A stretch of 64,000 nucleotides of DNA. Origin: Paenarthrobacter sp. JL.01a. Lineage in GTDB: Bacteria > Actinomycetota > Actinomycetes > Actinomycetales > Micrococcaceae. The notes beneath the pieces are model-generated. The model worked only from the letters and a program-made list of their open reading frames with translations, was not told the DNA's origin and ran no database searches. The translations under genes were made by a program, and so were the position numbers. Each line of letters begins with the position of its first letter. Positions within the stretch are counted from its first letter, which is position 1. Shown piece after piece: positions 34,694-44,180 of this stretch. The DNA is taken from positions 4,030,001 to 4,094,000 of the forward strand of contig NZ_CP104877.1 of assembly GCF_025452095.1 (NCBI RefSeq). Direction: 5' to 3'.

Positions 34694-34895
34694 TTCCGGC
34701 GATCTCTTGGCAGGCTGACAAGGCGGTGGCCGGCCGGCGTGAAAGACCCGCGGCTGGCCGATCGCATCAATGATACGGGAGCAACATGACCGTTCCCTGA
34801 GAGCCTCCCACGGAGCTCCACGAGCTGCCGGTCCCGGAAATCGCGCCCCTGCCCGCATACACTTTCATGCAGGTTCAGACCCACAGGAGGAACGT

Positions 34896-36023
34896 ATGGG
34901 GACATTACGACGCCGGATGGCAGCAGCGCTGCTGACCGCCACAGTAGCGGCCATGGCACTTAGCCCTTTGCCGGCGTCGGCGGCTCCCAGCAACGGACCC
35001 GATCCGCTACTCAACGGTCAACCGTTCGTGGGCAAACAGCTGAACGCGGACATCGGCCCGTACACTTTCTACGGTTGCGGAGGCGGCAAAGGCCCCGACT
35101 ACTCGATCTACTGGACCCGGGACGGCTTCCTCGTTGCCGGCGAAACGGCGACAAGCTACAACCTCGAAGCTGACGACACGGGCTCGCGGATGGCCGTGCA
35201 CGTCACGGCCAGCAAGACCGCTTGCGGCGGGGAATCCCTGCACAGCGCCGAGACCCGGCCGGTTGGTGCCGTGAACCGCGCGGCAGGATTCACCGGCCGC
35301 AGCTTCGAACTCCTGACCCGGGCAAACGACGGGTCACTTCTTCTGTACGGACGCACCGGCGCTGCGTGGGACGCGCCCCGGACCGTGGGCTACGGCTTCA
35401 ACATCTTCAATACTGTCTTCTCCCCCGGCGACTTCGACGGAGACGGCAAGAGCGACATGATGGTCCGTGATTCCGCCGGCGGACTCTACCTGTTCAGCGG
35501 CGACGGGGCGGGCGGATGGAAGCCCGCGCGAGCCATCGGCAACGGCTGGAACATTTTTGACGCCATCATCGGCCCGGGCGACTTCAACGGCGACGGCAAC
35601 AACGACATCCTCGCCCGGGAACCCGGCGGCACCCTCTATCTTTACCCGGGCAACGGTGCCGGAGGCTGGTTGCCGCGGACCGCCGTCGGAACCGGTTGGA
35701 ATGTGATGAACGCCTTGGTGACTCCCGGCGACTTCAACGGTGACGGGAACGTGGACCTGCTGGCGCGCGACAGCAACGGGTACCTGTTCGTTTACACGGG
35801 CAACGGCGCCGGTGGCTGGTCGCGGTCCTGGATGGTCGGCGTTGGCTGGAACGCACTCAAGTATGTGGGCGCTGCCGGCGACTTCAACGGTGACGGCTTC
35901 CCCGATGTCTACGGAGTGGACCAACAGGGCCGCCTGCTGACGTACTACAGCGACGGTCGGGCCGGCTGGAAGGGATCAGAAGCCGCGGGCGCAGGCTTCG
36001 GCTGGTTCACAGCAATCTTCTAG
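34896..36023 (+). CDS. Secreted FG-GAP repeat protein 1
   Basis: This 375-residue protein has a signal peptide (Arg-rich start, hydrophobic core, cleavage near ASA-A at about 29), an Ig-like module with a Cys pair (residues 40-125, WTRDG), and four repeats each carrying G-D-F-(D/N)-G-D-G. The repeat motifs start at 178, 228, 278 and 328, an exact 50-residue period, typical of a calcium-binding beta-propeller-like fold. GGAGGAACGT precedes the ATG. Role in adhesion or surface display is inferred. Confidence 0.82.
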   Translation: MGTLRRRMAAALLTATVAAMALSPLPASAAPSNGPDPLLNGQPFVGKQLNADIGPYTFYGCGGGKGPDYSIYWTRDGFLVAGETATSYNLEADDTGSRMAVHVTASKTACGGESLHSAETRPVGAVNRAAGFTGRSFELLTRANDGSLLLYGRTGAAWDAPRTVGYGFNIFNTVFSPGDFDGDGKSDMMVRDSAGGLYLFSGDGAGGWKPARAIGNGWNIFDAIIGPGDFNGDGNNDILAREPGGTLYLYPGNGAGGWLPRTAVGTGWNVMNALVTPGDFNGDGNVDLLARDSNGYLFVYTGNGAGGWSRSWMVGVGWNALKYVGAAGDFNGDGFPDVYGVDQQGRLLTYYSDGRAGWKGSEAAGAGFGWFTAIF

Positions 36024-36073
36024 AAAACTACGGACGCTGTACCATTAACCCCATAAAGTCTGGGGAGGACACA

Positions 36074-37219
36074 ATGTACGCTCCATCACGCCTGGGGTCT
36101 GGCGTGCGTCGAGCGGTTGCCGCGACAGTGGCTGCGATGGTCGCAGCCGTCTTTGCGGGGCCCGCGCCCGCCATGGCCACCATGGATCCGGAACCGCCCG
36201 TCATCACCGGTGCACCTTTCGTCGGATCAACGCTCACTGTCACGTGGGACCCCTATGCCTATAAAGGGTGCGGCGCCGGAGCCGGTCCCGATACGCGGAT
36301 CTACTGGACCCGGGACGGCGAAGTCGCTACGGACCATCCCACGTGGCCCAAGTACGTCCTGGGCGAGGAAGACCGTGGAAAGACCATCGCCGCCCACCTC
36401 GTGGCCGCCTACCCGTGTCAGGACATGGAAGTAGCAAGCGCGGAGACCGCGCCCATTTCCGACTCCAACCGGCCCAACGGCTTTACGGGCCGCGGCGCCT
36501 TCGAACTGCTCGCACGCCGCTCCGACGGCACCCTCCTCATGTACCCGCGGATCAACAACGCCTGGGAACCGGCGCGAACCGTGGGCGTTGGATGGAACAT
36601 CTTCCCCACCGTGCTGGCACCGGGCGACTTCGACGGCGACGGCAACAACGATGTCGTGGGCCGGGACTCGGCAGGGGGCCTGTACCTCTACAGCGGCAAC
36701 GGTGCCGGCGGTTGGAACGGTCCCCGGAAGATCGGGACGGGGTGGAACATCTTCACCTCGCTGGTGGCCCCGGGTGACTTCAACAGCGACGGCACCAACG
36801 ACATCATGGCCCGCGACGCCAACGGAGTCCTTTACCTCTACCCCGGCGACGGACATGGCGGCTGGTTGCCGCGGACCGTGATCGGCCAGGGCTGGAACGC
36901 GCTGGATGCGATCATCACCCCGGGCGACTTCGACGGCGACACCAACGTGGACATCCTGGGCCGGGACTCTGCCGGCAACCTGAGGCTTTACAGCGGCAAC
37001 GGCGCCGGGGGCTGGAACGGCATGGCCGTCGTCGGCCAGGGCTGGGGCGGCATGAGCAAGATCGGCAGCGCAGGTGACGTCAACGGTGACGGAAAGCCGG
37101 ACGTCTTTGCCGTGGACGGCGCCGGGCAGTTGCGCGCCTACTACGGCAACGGTTCCGCCGGCTGGGCGGGAAGTGCTGTGGTCGGCTGGGGCTGGGGCGG
37201 ATTCACGGACCTGTTCTAG
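36074..37219 (+). CDS. Secreted FG-GAP repeat protein 2
   Basis: This 381-residue paralog of the preceding protein has a signal peptide, the same Ig-like module with CGAGAGPD and IYWTRDG, and four repeats whose motifs start at 184, 234, 284 and 334 (50-residue period). Repeat 2 reads GDFNSDG, repeat 3 GDFDGDT and repeat 4 GDVNGDG, so the acidic loops are partly degenerate. It lies 50 nt after protein 1, and a strong terminator follows at 37234, so the two may be one transcript. Confidence 0.82.
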   Translation: MYAPSRLGSGVRRAVAATVAAMVAAVFAGPAPAMATMDPEPPVITGAPFVGSTLTVTWDPYAYKGCGAGAGPDTRIYWTRDGEVATDHPTWPKYVLGEEDRGKTIAAHLVAAYPCQDMEVASAETAPISDSNRPNGFTGRGAFELLARRSDGTLLMYPRINNAWEPARTVGVGWNIFPTVLAPGDFDGDGNNDVVGRDSAGGLYLYSGNGAGGWNGPRKIGTGWNIFTSLVAPGDFNSDGTNDIMARDANGVLYLYPGDGHGGWLPRTVIGQGWNALDAIITPGDFDGDTNVDILGRDSAGNLRLYSGNGAGGWNGMAVVGQGWGGMSKIGSAGDVNGDGKPDVFAVDGAGQLRAYYGNGSAGWAGSAVVGWGWGGFTDLF

Positions 37220-37233
37220 TTTTTAGGCATTGA

Positions 37234-37265
37234 GGGCCCCGTACGGAGACATCCGGACGGGGCCC
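37234..37265 (+). terminator. Terminator after FG-GAP protein 2
   Basis: GGGCCCCGT (37234-37242) pairs with ACGGGGCCC (37257-37265) around a 14-nt loop that can form a further short stem. It lies 14 nt after the stop codon. Confidence 0.7.
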
Positions 37266-37373
37266 TTCGCCATAAATGGGCACCCTCTATGCCAGCGCTC
37301 CTGCAGGCGGTAGTGTCATCCCAATTGATCTCTTTCGGCCATCTCCGTGCCGCCTTATCTCTTGGGGGAATCC

Positions 37374-38606
37374 TTGGGTCTCAACCCTGTCCTGCGCGCG
37401 CCCGCGCGCCGCAGAACCAGACACTTTCTAACAGTCGCACTGTCCGTGGCACTGATCTTGACGCCGGCTGCAGCTGCCGGCGCTTCCGCGCCTACCGTGG
37501 CCGCTCCACAGCTGCCCGCCGTGTCAGCACCACTTCGCACAGTGTGGCTCAACGCTGTGGAGATCCAAGGGGATCCCACCTTGGGCGGCCGCCTTCATAT
37601 GATCCTTTACAGCCCGCCGCAGGTAACGCCGGCAGGTGGCCAGCCCACCTTTACCTATAAGTGGACTCGCGACAACGTAGTCATCCCCGGCGCTAACCAA
37701 GCCTTATACAGTCCTGTTGCCGCTGATGTGGGCCATACCCTGTCAGGCTCAATAACGGCTACTTTCGACGCAACCTCGTCCGCAACCCAGACCGTCCACA
37801 ACCCCACGGTCATTGGCGCCAAGGCCCGTTCCTGGGGCTTCAATGGCGACGGCACGGCAGATGTGTTCGCGCGCAATGCCTATGGTCAGCTGTTGCTCTA
37901 CCCAACGGATGGGCGTGGACATTGGCATGCCCCCCAGGTGATCGGAACAGGCTGGCATATTTATGACTTCCTTCTCTCACCCGGCGACTTCGATGGCGAC
38001 GGCAACGTGGATGTTATGGCCAGGGACCCCCAGGGACGCCTCTTCCTCTACTCAGGGAACGGCGCGGGAGGCTGGATCGTAGCCAAGCAGGTTGGCCAAG
38101 GATGGCAGGGCTTCAGGGACATCATCGGTGCGGGTGACTTCAATGGCGACGGCACCAACGACATCATCGCCCGCGATTCCGCCAACAATTTGTTCCTGTA
38201 CCCAGGCGACGGCCGCGGCGGCTGGCTTTCCCCGACTCAAATTGGCTTTGGGTGGGGCAATGCAAGCCTGCTCACAGCAGTTGGCTACTTTACTGGCAGC
38301 GAGGCGCTCTCCCTCGTATACAAGAATCAGTACAACGGTTTGATGATCAGCGAAGGCCCTCGAACCGGGAAGTTCCTCGGTGCCGATACAACAGGTTACG
38401 GATGGCAGGTCATGTCCCGTCTGGGTGGACTCGGCGATTTCAACGGCGACGGCGACCCTGACATATACGGCATCGACTACAACGGGCAAATGGTCATGTA
38501 CTACGGAAACGGCGCCGCCTACCAAATAAGCGGTTGGTTTGCGGGCTACTGGAAGGGCCAGGCGACAGTCGGAACTGGCTGGAACGTCATGAACTACGTC
38601 TTCTAG
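37374..38606 (+). CDS. Secreted FG-GAP repeat protein 3
   Basis: This roughly 410-residue paralog has an Arg-rich signal peptide (AAAAGASA cleavage region), a Pro/Thr-rich Ig-like module (FTYKWTRDN...VIPGAN...DVGHTL), and repeats at 204, 254, 304 and 354, with the third degenerate (GYFTGSE). I prefer the TTG at 37374, since GGGGGAA lies 4 nt upstream; GTG 37347 has no ribosome site. The middle repeat has lost its acidic loop. It has its own promoter region after the terminator of protein 2. Confidence 0.78.
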   Translation: MGLNPVLRAPARRRTRHFLTVALSVALILTPAAAAGASAPTVAAPQLPAVSAPLRTVWLNAVEIQGDPTLGGRLHMILYSPPQVTPAGGQPTFTYKWTRDNVVIPGANQALYSPVAADVGHTLSGSITATFDATSSATQTVHNPTVIGAKARSWGFNGDGTADVFARNAYGQLLLYPTDGRGHWHAPQVIGTGWHIYDFLLSPGDFDGDGNVDVMARDPQGRLFLYSGNGAGGWIVAKQVGQGWQGFRDIIGAGDFNGDGTNDIIARDSANNLFLYPGDGRGGWLSPTQIGFGWGNASLLTAVGYFTGSEALSLVYKNQYNGLMISEGPRTGKFLGADTTGYGWQVMSRLGGLGDFNGDGDPDIYGIDYNGQMVMYYGNGAAYQISGWFAGYWKGQATVGTGWNVMNYVF

Positions 38607-38608
38607 GC

Positions 38609-39910
38609 CTACTCGACGCTCTTGATCTTCACCACGAACACGGCGCCCAGAAGCCCGATGACTGCGGCGGCTACGTACAGCGAAACGTAGCCGCCCCAGT
38701 ACTGAACGAACACAAAGGCGATCGCCGGGGCGATCACTTGGGGCAATGAATTCGCGATGTTGATGACACCCAGATCCCGGCCGCGGTCCAAAGCCGTGGG
38801 CAGGACCTGGGTGATCAGCGCGAAGTCCACCGCCAGGTAGGCCCCAAAGCCGATGCCAAGTACGGCCGCGCCGGCAAGCCCGCCGATCCACGTCGCAGCG
38901 AAGGCAAGAATCAGAGACGCCGCGGCAATGATGACCGACGACGCTATGACCAAGGGCTTCCGCTTTCCCATCCGGTCACTGACCCGCCCACCCAGGACAC
39001 TGGTGATGATGACCATGACGGCGTAAAGCCCTGTCAAAACCAGCACACCGAACTCGGGCTCGATCCCTTGCGTTTCCTTGAGGCGGACAATGTCGCTGAG
39101 GAAGAAAAGCAGATACAGGGTGATCATGTGGTTGCCCGTGCTGACCAGCAACCGCGTAAGCCAGGCCCATGCAAAGTCCGGGTAGCGCTTCGGCGAAACC
39201 CAGAAACCCTTGACGAACTGCCACAGGCTGAACGGCGGCCGCTCCTGCGGCGGGAGGGGCTGGTCATCGCTCTTGAAGAGATAAAGCACGACGCCGGCGA
39301 GCAGCGCCGCTGCGCACACCCAGTACCCTGCGGCAAAGTCTCCGGCCACGACGGCGGCGATCACGGCGCCAACGAGGATACCTACCGTCTGCCCCATGGC
39401 GGCCAGGCCACCAACAGTTCCACGCTGCGGCACTGGAACCCTGTCCGGTACGGCTGCAGTGATGGCCGAGTACATGGCATTGGCACCGGCCTGCACGAGG
39501 CACCACAGGACAGTCATCACAGCCACGTTGGGCGCACCGGCCAAGGCAACCAGGGCCACGGCGCCGAGGATGGCACCCATGAGCACCCAGGGAACCCGGC
39601 GGCCGTAACGGGACGTGGTCCGGTCACTGAAAGCTCCGAACAAGGGGTTCGCCACCATGGAGACAGCAGCGCCGCATCCGGTGACCAGGGCAAGGATTGC
39701 TTCCTTCTGGCCCTCGTCGAAGTGGGCCGCCTGCTGGCCCAGGAGGACCTGGAGGGGACCAAAGAACGCGGCGTTAATGCCAAGGTTGACCAGCACCACG
39801 CCGGTGATCCACACAGGCCTGACACGGACCACAGGATCGGCCAGGGCTGTACCCCCGGCACGGACAACAGCAGGATCCGGCACCGGCCCCGGAAGGTCGG
39901 ACAAGCTCAT
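38609..39910 (-). CDS. MFS transporter (sugar/organic-solute type)
   Basis: This 433-residue protein has about 12 helices, the MFS loop motif DRTTSRYGRRVP between helices 2 and 3, and GRVSDRMGKRKPL between helices 8 and 9. It begins with a Pro/Val-rich soluble head. It resembles the GPH/SLC45-like group, but the substrate cannot be assigned. It ends 3 nt after the stop of the convergent FG-GAP protein 3. Confidence 0.82.
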   Translation of the reverse strand: MSLSDLPGPVPDPAVVRAGGTALADPVVRVRPVWITGVVLVNLGINAAFFGPLQVLLGQQAAHFDEGQKEAILALVTGCGAAVSMVANPLFGAFSDRTTSRYGRRVPWVLMGAILGAVALVALAGAPNVAVMTVLWCLVQAGANAMYSAITAAVPDRVPVPQRGTVGGLAAMGQTVGILVGAVIAAVVAGDFAAGYWVCAAALLAGVVLYLFKSDDQPLPPQERPPFSLWQFVKGFWVSPKRYPDFAWAWLTRLLVSTGNHMITLYLLFFLSDIVRLKETQGIEPEFGVLVLTGLYAVMVIITSVLGGRVSDRMGKRKPLVIASSVIIAAASLILAFAATWIGGLAGAAVLGIGFGAYLAVDFALITQVLPTALDRGRDLGVINIANSLPQVIAPAIAFVFVQYWGGYVSLYVAAAVIGLLGAVFVVKIKSVE

Positions 39911-40066
39911 GGCAGTTTCCCCCTCATTTTGTGTGTGGACTCAGCCTAACGCGGCGCAGTGACACCTGAACCGCGGTCGCGTCGTTTATCCACATAGCTC
40001 GAAATACGCACGGTCCGGGTCACATGGACGCGTTAGTGTGGCCTCAAACCACTTGGAAGGAGCACT

Positions 40067-40540
40067 ATGAGCGAGCAGATAAATACAGCCGATCTCTACG
40101 ACGAGCGCGGCGAGGACCTGGAGTCCCTTGCCATCCAGTTCCACAACCTCGGTGGACACACGCACTTCAGCGGCCCGGTCCGCACCATCCGGTGCTTCGA
40201 AGACAATGCATTGGTGAAATCCGTCCTGGGTACTCCGGGTGAGGGCGCGGTCCTGGTCATTGACGGTCAAGGTTCCCTGCGGACCGCCCTGATGGGGGAC
40301 ATGATTGCTGACAGTGCTGTGGAAAACGGCTGGGCCGGTGTGATCATCAACGGGGCCATCAGGGACCGCGAAGCAATTGCCCGCTTGCCTTTGGGGGTCA
40401 AAGCCCTCGGAAGCAACCCTCGGAAGAGCGCAAAGACAGGTGCCGGGGAGCTCGACGTGGAACTCGTGATCGATGACGTCCGCATCCGGCCGGGAGCCAT
40501 GATCTACAGCGATCCGGATGGCATCTTGCTGGAGCGCTGA
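40067..40540 (+). CDS. rraA: RraA-family protein
   Basis: This 157-residue protein matches the RraA fold: TADLYDERG near the N-terminus, the conserved FSGPVRTIRCFEDNALVKSVL, GWAGVIINGAIRDRE, and GVKALGSNPRKSAKTG. In E. coli, RraA inhibits RNase E, but actinobacterial members with this sequence can also be HMG/CHA aldolases. It is monocistronic; GGAAGGAG lies before the ATG. Confidence 0.88.
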   Translation: MSEQINTADLYDERGEDLESLAIQFHNLGGHTHFSGPVRTIRCFEDNALVKSVLGTPGEGAVLVIDGQGSLRTALMGDMIADSAVENGWAGVIINGAIRDREAIARLPLGVKALGSNPRKSAKTGAGELDVELVIDDVRIRPGAMIYSDPDGILLER

Positions 40541-40606
40541 GACCGGCGGGCGTCTTGGAGGGCCCGGGAGGAGAAATATTTTCCCGCTGGGAATGAACTG
40601 GGCGTT

Positions 40607-40633
40607 AGGATAGTTACTGAAAGCAACTATCCT
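40607..40633. promoter_or_regulatory. Palindromic operator upstream of the DHA2 exporter
   Basis: AGGATAGTT (40607-40615) and AACTATCCT (40625-40633) are perfect 9-bp arms with a 9-nt spacer, 37 nt before the start codon. It has the look of a MarR or TetR site, but no regulator gene is adjacent. Confidence 0.6.
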
Positions 40634-40669
40634 GCTTAATCCCACTTTTCTGCCATCTCTGGAGAAGAT

Positions 40670-42322
40670 ATGTCCAATTCCACGCCCGTTCGGGCCGCTG
40701 GTGAAGTTCTGACCCATCGTCAGACACTCACCGTCATGGTGGGACTCATGCTCGGCATGTTCCTGTCCTCGCTGGACCAGACCATCGTGTCCACGTCCAT
40801 CTACACCATCGCCAACGACCTCGACGGCCTGTCCCTTCAGGCGTGGGCCACCACGGCGTACCTCATCACCTCTACTGTCAGCACGCCCTTGTACGGCAAG
40901 CTCAGCGATATCTTCGGCCGGCGGCCCTTGTACCTCACCGCCATCCTGATCTTCCTGGCCGGCTCGCTGTACGCGGGGTCCGTGCACTCCATGACCGAAC
41001 TCGCCATCGCACGCGGCATCCAGGGCCTGGGCGCCGGTGGCCTCCTGGCGCTGGCCCTGACCATCATCGGTGACATCGTCGCCCTGAAGGACCGGGCCAA
41101 GTACCAGGGCTACTTCATGTCGGTGTTCGGCATCTCGTCTGTTCTTGGCCCGGTCATTGGCGGCGCCTTCGCAGGTTCTTCGAACATCCTGGGCTTTGAC
41201 GGCTGGCGTTGGGTCTTCTTCATCAACCTTCCCATTGGCCTCGCTGCGCTTGTGGTGGTCTTCCTGTTCCTGCACCTGCCGGCCCGGCACGTCAAGCAGA
41301 AGATTGACTACTGGGGTGCCGCCGCCATCACGCTGGCCATTGTTCCGCTGCTTCTGGTGGCAGAGCAGGGACGCACGTGGGGCTGGGCTTCGGCGGGATC
41401 GTGGCTTTGCTACGGCCTTGGCGTCATCGGCATCGTGGCCTTCCTCCTGGCCGAGCGGCGCGCAGGGGACTATGCCCTGATCCCGTTGCGGCTCTTCAAG
41501 AACTCCACGTTCGGCCTGTCCTCGCTGTTGAACTTCATCATCGGTATCGGCATGTTCGGTGCCATCGCCATGCTGCCCATGTACCTGCAGCTGGTGAAGG
41601 GCTTGACGCCTACCGAGGCCGGCCTGATGATGATCACGTTCACTGTGGGCATCCTCTTCGGGTCCATCTCCGCTGGACGCACGATTTCCTCGTCCGGCGT
41701 CTACCGGATCTTCCCGATCCTGGGTACTGCCATTCTGGCGGGTGCAGCCACAGTGATGGGCCTGGTCCTGGGAGTCGACACCGGGCTATGGGTTCCCGGC
41801 CTGATCGCCGTGTTCTTCGGCGTCGGACTCGGCTTCTGCATGCAGCCGCTGACCCTCGCCATGCAGGTTTCCGTTCCTCCAAAGGACATGGGCGTCGGCA
41901 CGTCCACCGCCGCGTTCTTCCGCTCCATGGGCGGCGCTGTTGGAACAGCAGTATTCATCTCCATGCTGTTCAGCACGGCTGCTGACAAGATCGCCGACGG
42001 CATGAAGAACGCTGTATCGAGCCCGGACTACCAGGCAGTCATGCGGGATCCTGCTGTGGCTTCGGACCCGGCGAACGCCAAGCTGTTCGACTTCTTCAAG
42101 AACGGTGCCAACAACGATTCGTTGAACGACACCAGCTGGTTGCACGCGGCCAACAGCACGCTCACCCGGCCGATCACGGAAGGCTTCGCACAGGCAATCG
42201 ATGTAGTGATGCTGACCGCCGCTGGCCTGATGATCATCGCGTTCCTGATCAGTTTCGCGCTGCCGAACAAGAAGCTCACGGATCCCAAGGCTGCTGCCAA
42301 GGATTCAGTTCCGGCGCACTAG
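40670..42322 (+). CDS. DHA2-type MFS multidrug exporter
   Basis: This 550-residue protein has about 14 helices and the EmrB/QacA pattern: MLGMFLSSLDQTIVSTSIYTIANDL in helix 1, YGKLSDIFGRRP in the 2-3 loop, and a G-x3-G-P-x-I-G-G motif (antiporter C) in helix 5. It would export lipophilic or cationic compounds by H+ antiport. The palindrome at 40607-40633 implies induction, perhaps by its substrate. Confidence 0.87.
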   Translation: MSNSTPVRAAGEVLTHRQTLTVMVGLMLGMFLSSLDQTIVSTSIYTIANDLDGLSLQAWATTAYLITSTVSTPLYGKLSDIFGRRPLYLTAILIFLAGSLYAGSVHSMTELAIARGIQGLGAGGLLALALTIIGDIVALKDRAKYQGYFMSVFGISSVLGPVIGGAFAGSSNILGFDGWRWVFFINLPIGLAALVVVFLFLHLPARHVKQKIDYWGAAAITLAIVPLLLVAEQGRTWGWASAGSWLCYGLGVIGIVAFLLAERRAGDYALIPLRLFKNSTFGLSSLLNFIIGIGMFGAIAMLPMYLQLVKGLTPTEAGLMMITFTVGILFGSISAGRTISSSGVYRIFPILGTAILAGAATVMGLVLGVDTGLWVPGLIAVFFGVGLGFCMQPLTLAMQVSVPPKDMGVGTSTAAFFRSMGGAVGTAVFISMLFSTAADKIADGMKNAVSSPDYQAVMRDPAVASDPANAKLFDFFKNGANNDSLNDTSWLHAANSTLTRPITEGFAQAIDVVMLTAAGLMIIAFLISFALPNKKLTDPKAAAKDSVPAH

Positions 42323-42353
42323 CTAACCGCGGTTCCATGCGACATACGCCCTG

Positions 42354-42395
42354 ACGGCGGCCCTTGGGGATGTCACCATCCTCGCGGGCCGCCGT
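42354..42395. terminator. Terminator after the DHA2 exporter
   Basis: ACGGCGGCCC (42354-42363) pairs with GGGCCGCCGT (42386-42395), loop of 22 nt with further internal pairing, 32 nt after the stop. Confidence 0.6.
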
Positions 42396-42654
42396 CGTGC
42401 TTTGCGTTCAATAAGTGGATCCAAGCAGCGGCGTCGTGCCGCCGAGGAGGCTGGCATTGACTCCCAGGGAACGTTCAGCGCATAGCCAGAGCCTGTTGGG
42501 TTAAGAAAGTGAATGCATGTCACGTCCATCACTTGACTGGAACTTGGCGGATATGACGTGCCACACTGTGTAGCGCGAGTGCACCGGCGTCCCCGTCGGA
42601 ACAGCCGACGACGTCACGCATCGCAGCCCCCAACACCTTTCCCAAGGGAGACCC
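42396..42654. other. Leader and promoter region of the sugar-porter gene, no gene seen
   Basis: The 332-nt gap 42323-42654 holds the terminator above and then about 260 nt without a coding sequence I can support. I see a TTGACT hexamer at 42533 but no well-spaced -10 box. Confidence 0.4.
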
Positions 42655-44127
42655 ATGTCCAGTCCCAGCACCGAAGCAGGCGCGCCCCACGTTTCACGGA
42701 AGGTGATCGGCCTCGCTGTCGCCGGCGCAGTGGGTGGCTTCCTTTTCGGCTTTGATTCCTCCGTGGTTAACGGCGCCGTGGATGCCATGGCGGGCGAATT
42801 CGCCATGAGCGAGGCACTCACCGGATTCGCCGTTGCCGTGGCACTGCTCGGTTGTGCCGTGGGTGCCTACCTGGCCGGCAAAGTTGCCGACCGTTATGGG
42901 CGCATTCCCGCGATGAAGATCGGTGCGCTGCTGTTTCTGGTAAGTGCTATTGGAACCGGCCTGGCCTTCAGCGTGTGGGACCTCATCTTCTGGCGCTTGG
43001 TTGGCGGCCTCGGCATTGGCCTGGCGTCTGTGATTGCCCCCGCCTACATCTCGGAAATCTCGCCGAGGCATGTCCGCGGCCGTTTGGCATCACTCCAGCA
43101 ATTGGCCATCACCACGGGTATCTTTGCCGCGCTGCTCTCCGATGCGGTCCTGGCAAACTCGGCCGGCGGTGCCGGTGAAACCCTGTGGCTGGGCATTGAA
43201 GCGTGGCGGTGGATGTTCATCGCCTGCGCAGTTCCCGCCGCCGTCTATGGCTGGATCGCTTTCCGCCTGCCCGAGTCGCCGCACTTCCTGGTGCTCAACG
43301 GCAAGGAAGACCAGGCCCGCACCATCTTCACCAGACTGATCCCTGGCGACGACATCGACCGCCACATCCGCGAGATCCGTGAATCCATCCAGCAGGAAAA
43401 GCTCTCCACAAAAAAGGGTTCCTTGCGCGGCAACCGCTTCGGCCTGCTGCCTGTGGTGTGGATCGGCATCATCCTGTCGGTGCTGCAGCAGTTTGTTGGC
43501 ATCAACGTCATCTTCTATTACTCGACCACCCTGTGGAAGGCTGTCGGTTTCCAGGAGAAGGACTCGCTGACCATCTCGGTTGCCACGTCCGTCACCAACA
43601 TTCTGGTGACCCTTGTGGCCATCGCGCTGGTGGACCGCATTGGCCGCCGACCCATCCTGCTCACCGGCTCCATCGGCATGGCTGTATCGCTGGGGGTTAT
43701 GGCATTGGCCTTCTCCTCAGCTCAAGGATCAGGGGCGGACATCACCCTTCCCGGCGCGTGGGGACCGATCGCTTTGGTCGCGGCCAACGTGTTCGTGATC
43801 AGCTTTGGTGCCTCATGGGGTCCGCTGGTATGGGTGCTGCTGGGTGAGATCTTCCCGTCCCGCATCCGCGCCCGCGCGCTCGGCCTGGCCGCTGCTGCGC
43901 AGTGGATCGCCAACTTTGCCATCACATTGAGTTTCCCGATAATGGCGGCAGGTTCGCTGCCCCTGACGTATGCCATGTACGCGGCGTTCGCGGCGGCGTC
44001 GTTCTTCTTCGTGATGTTCAAGGTTCCCGAAACGAACGGCATGTCCCTGGAGCAGGCCGAAACCCTGTTCGTTCCCAAGGGCGCACCGGTGGCACCGCTG
44101 CCGGTCACTTCGGACGAAGGCAAATAG
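42655..44127 (+). CDS. Sugar-porter family MFS transporter
   Basis: This 490-residue protein has the full sugar-porter (SP) family set: GFDSSVVNG in helix 1, DRYGR in the loop 2-3, PESPHFL in the central loop, QQFVGINVIFYYS in helix 7, DRIGRRP in loop 8-9, and PETNG near the end. This is the GalP/XylE/AraE group of proton-sugar symporters. The specific sugar cannot be read from sequence. An AAGGGAG ribosome site precedes the ATG, and a 21-bp perfect terminator follows. Confidence 0.9.
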   Translation: MSSPSTEAGAPHVSRKVIGLAVAGAVGGFLFGFDSSVVNGAVDAMAGEFAMSEALTGFAVAVALLGCAVGAYLAGKVADRYGRIPAMKIGALLFLVSAIGTGLAFSVWDLIFWRLVGGLGIGLASVIAPAYISEISPRHVRGRLASLQQLAITTGIFAALLSDAVLANSAGGAGETLWLGIEAWRWMFIACAVPAAVYGWIAFRLPESPHFLVLNGKEDQARTIFTRLIPGDDIDRHIREIRESIQQEKLSTKKGSLRGNRFGLLPVVWIGIILSVLQQFVGINVIFYYSTTLWKAVGFQEKDSLTISVATSVTNILVTLVAIALVDRIGRRPILLTGSIGMAVSLGVMALAFSSAQGSGADITLPGAWGPIALVAANVFVISFGASWGPLVWVLLGEIFPSRIRARALGLAAAAQWIANFAITLSFPIMAAGSLPLTYAMYAAFAAASFFFVMFKVPETNGMSLEQAETLFVPKGAPVAPLPVTSDEGK

Positions 44128-44128
44128 C

Positions 44129-44173
44129 AAACAAAGAAGCCCGGCGGATGCGATCCGCCGGGCTTCTTTGTTT
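44129..44173. terminator. Perfect 21-bp bidirectional terminator
   Basis: The arms at 44129-44149 and 44153-44173 are perfect complements around a GCG loop. The stem is A/T-rich at its foot (AAACAAAGAAG on the left, CTTCTTTGTTT on the right) and GC-rich at its top, so it terminates both convergent MFS genes. Confidence 0.88.
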
Positions 44174-44180
44174 GTGATTG

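Noticed and set aside
40067..40540. Confident call as RNase E inhibitor
   Set aside because: The fold is shared with HMG/CHA aldolases, so the exact role is left open.
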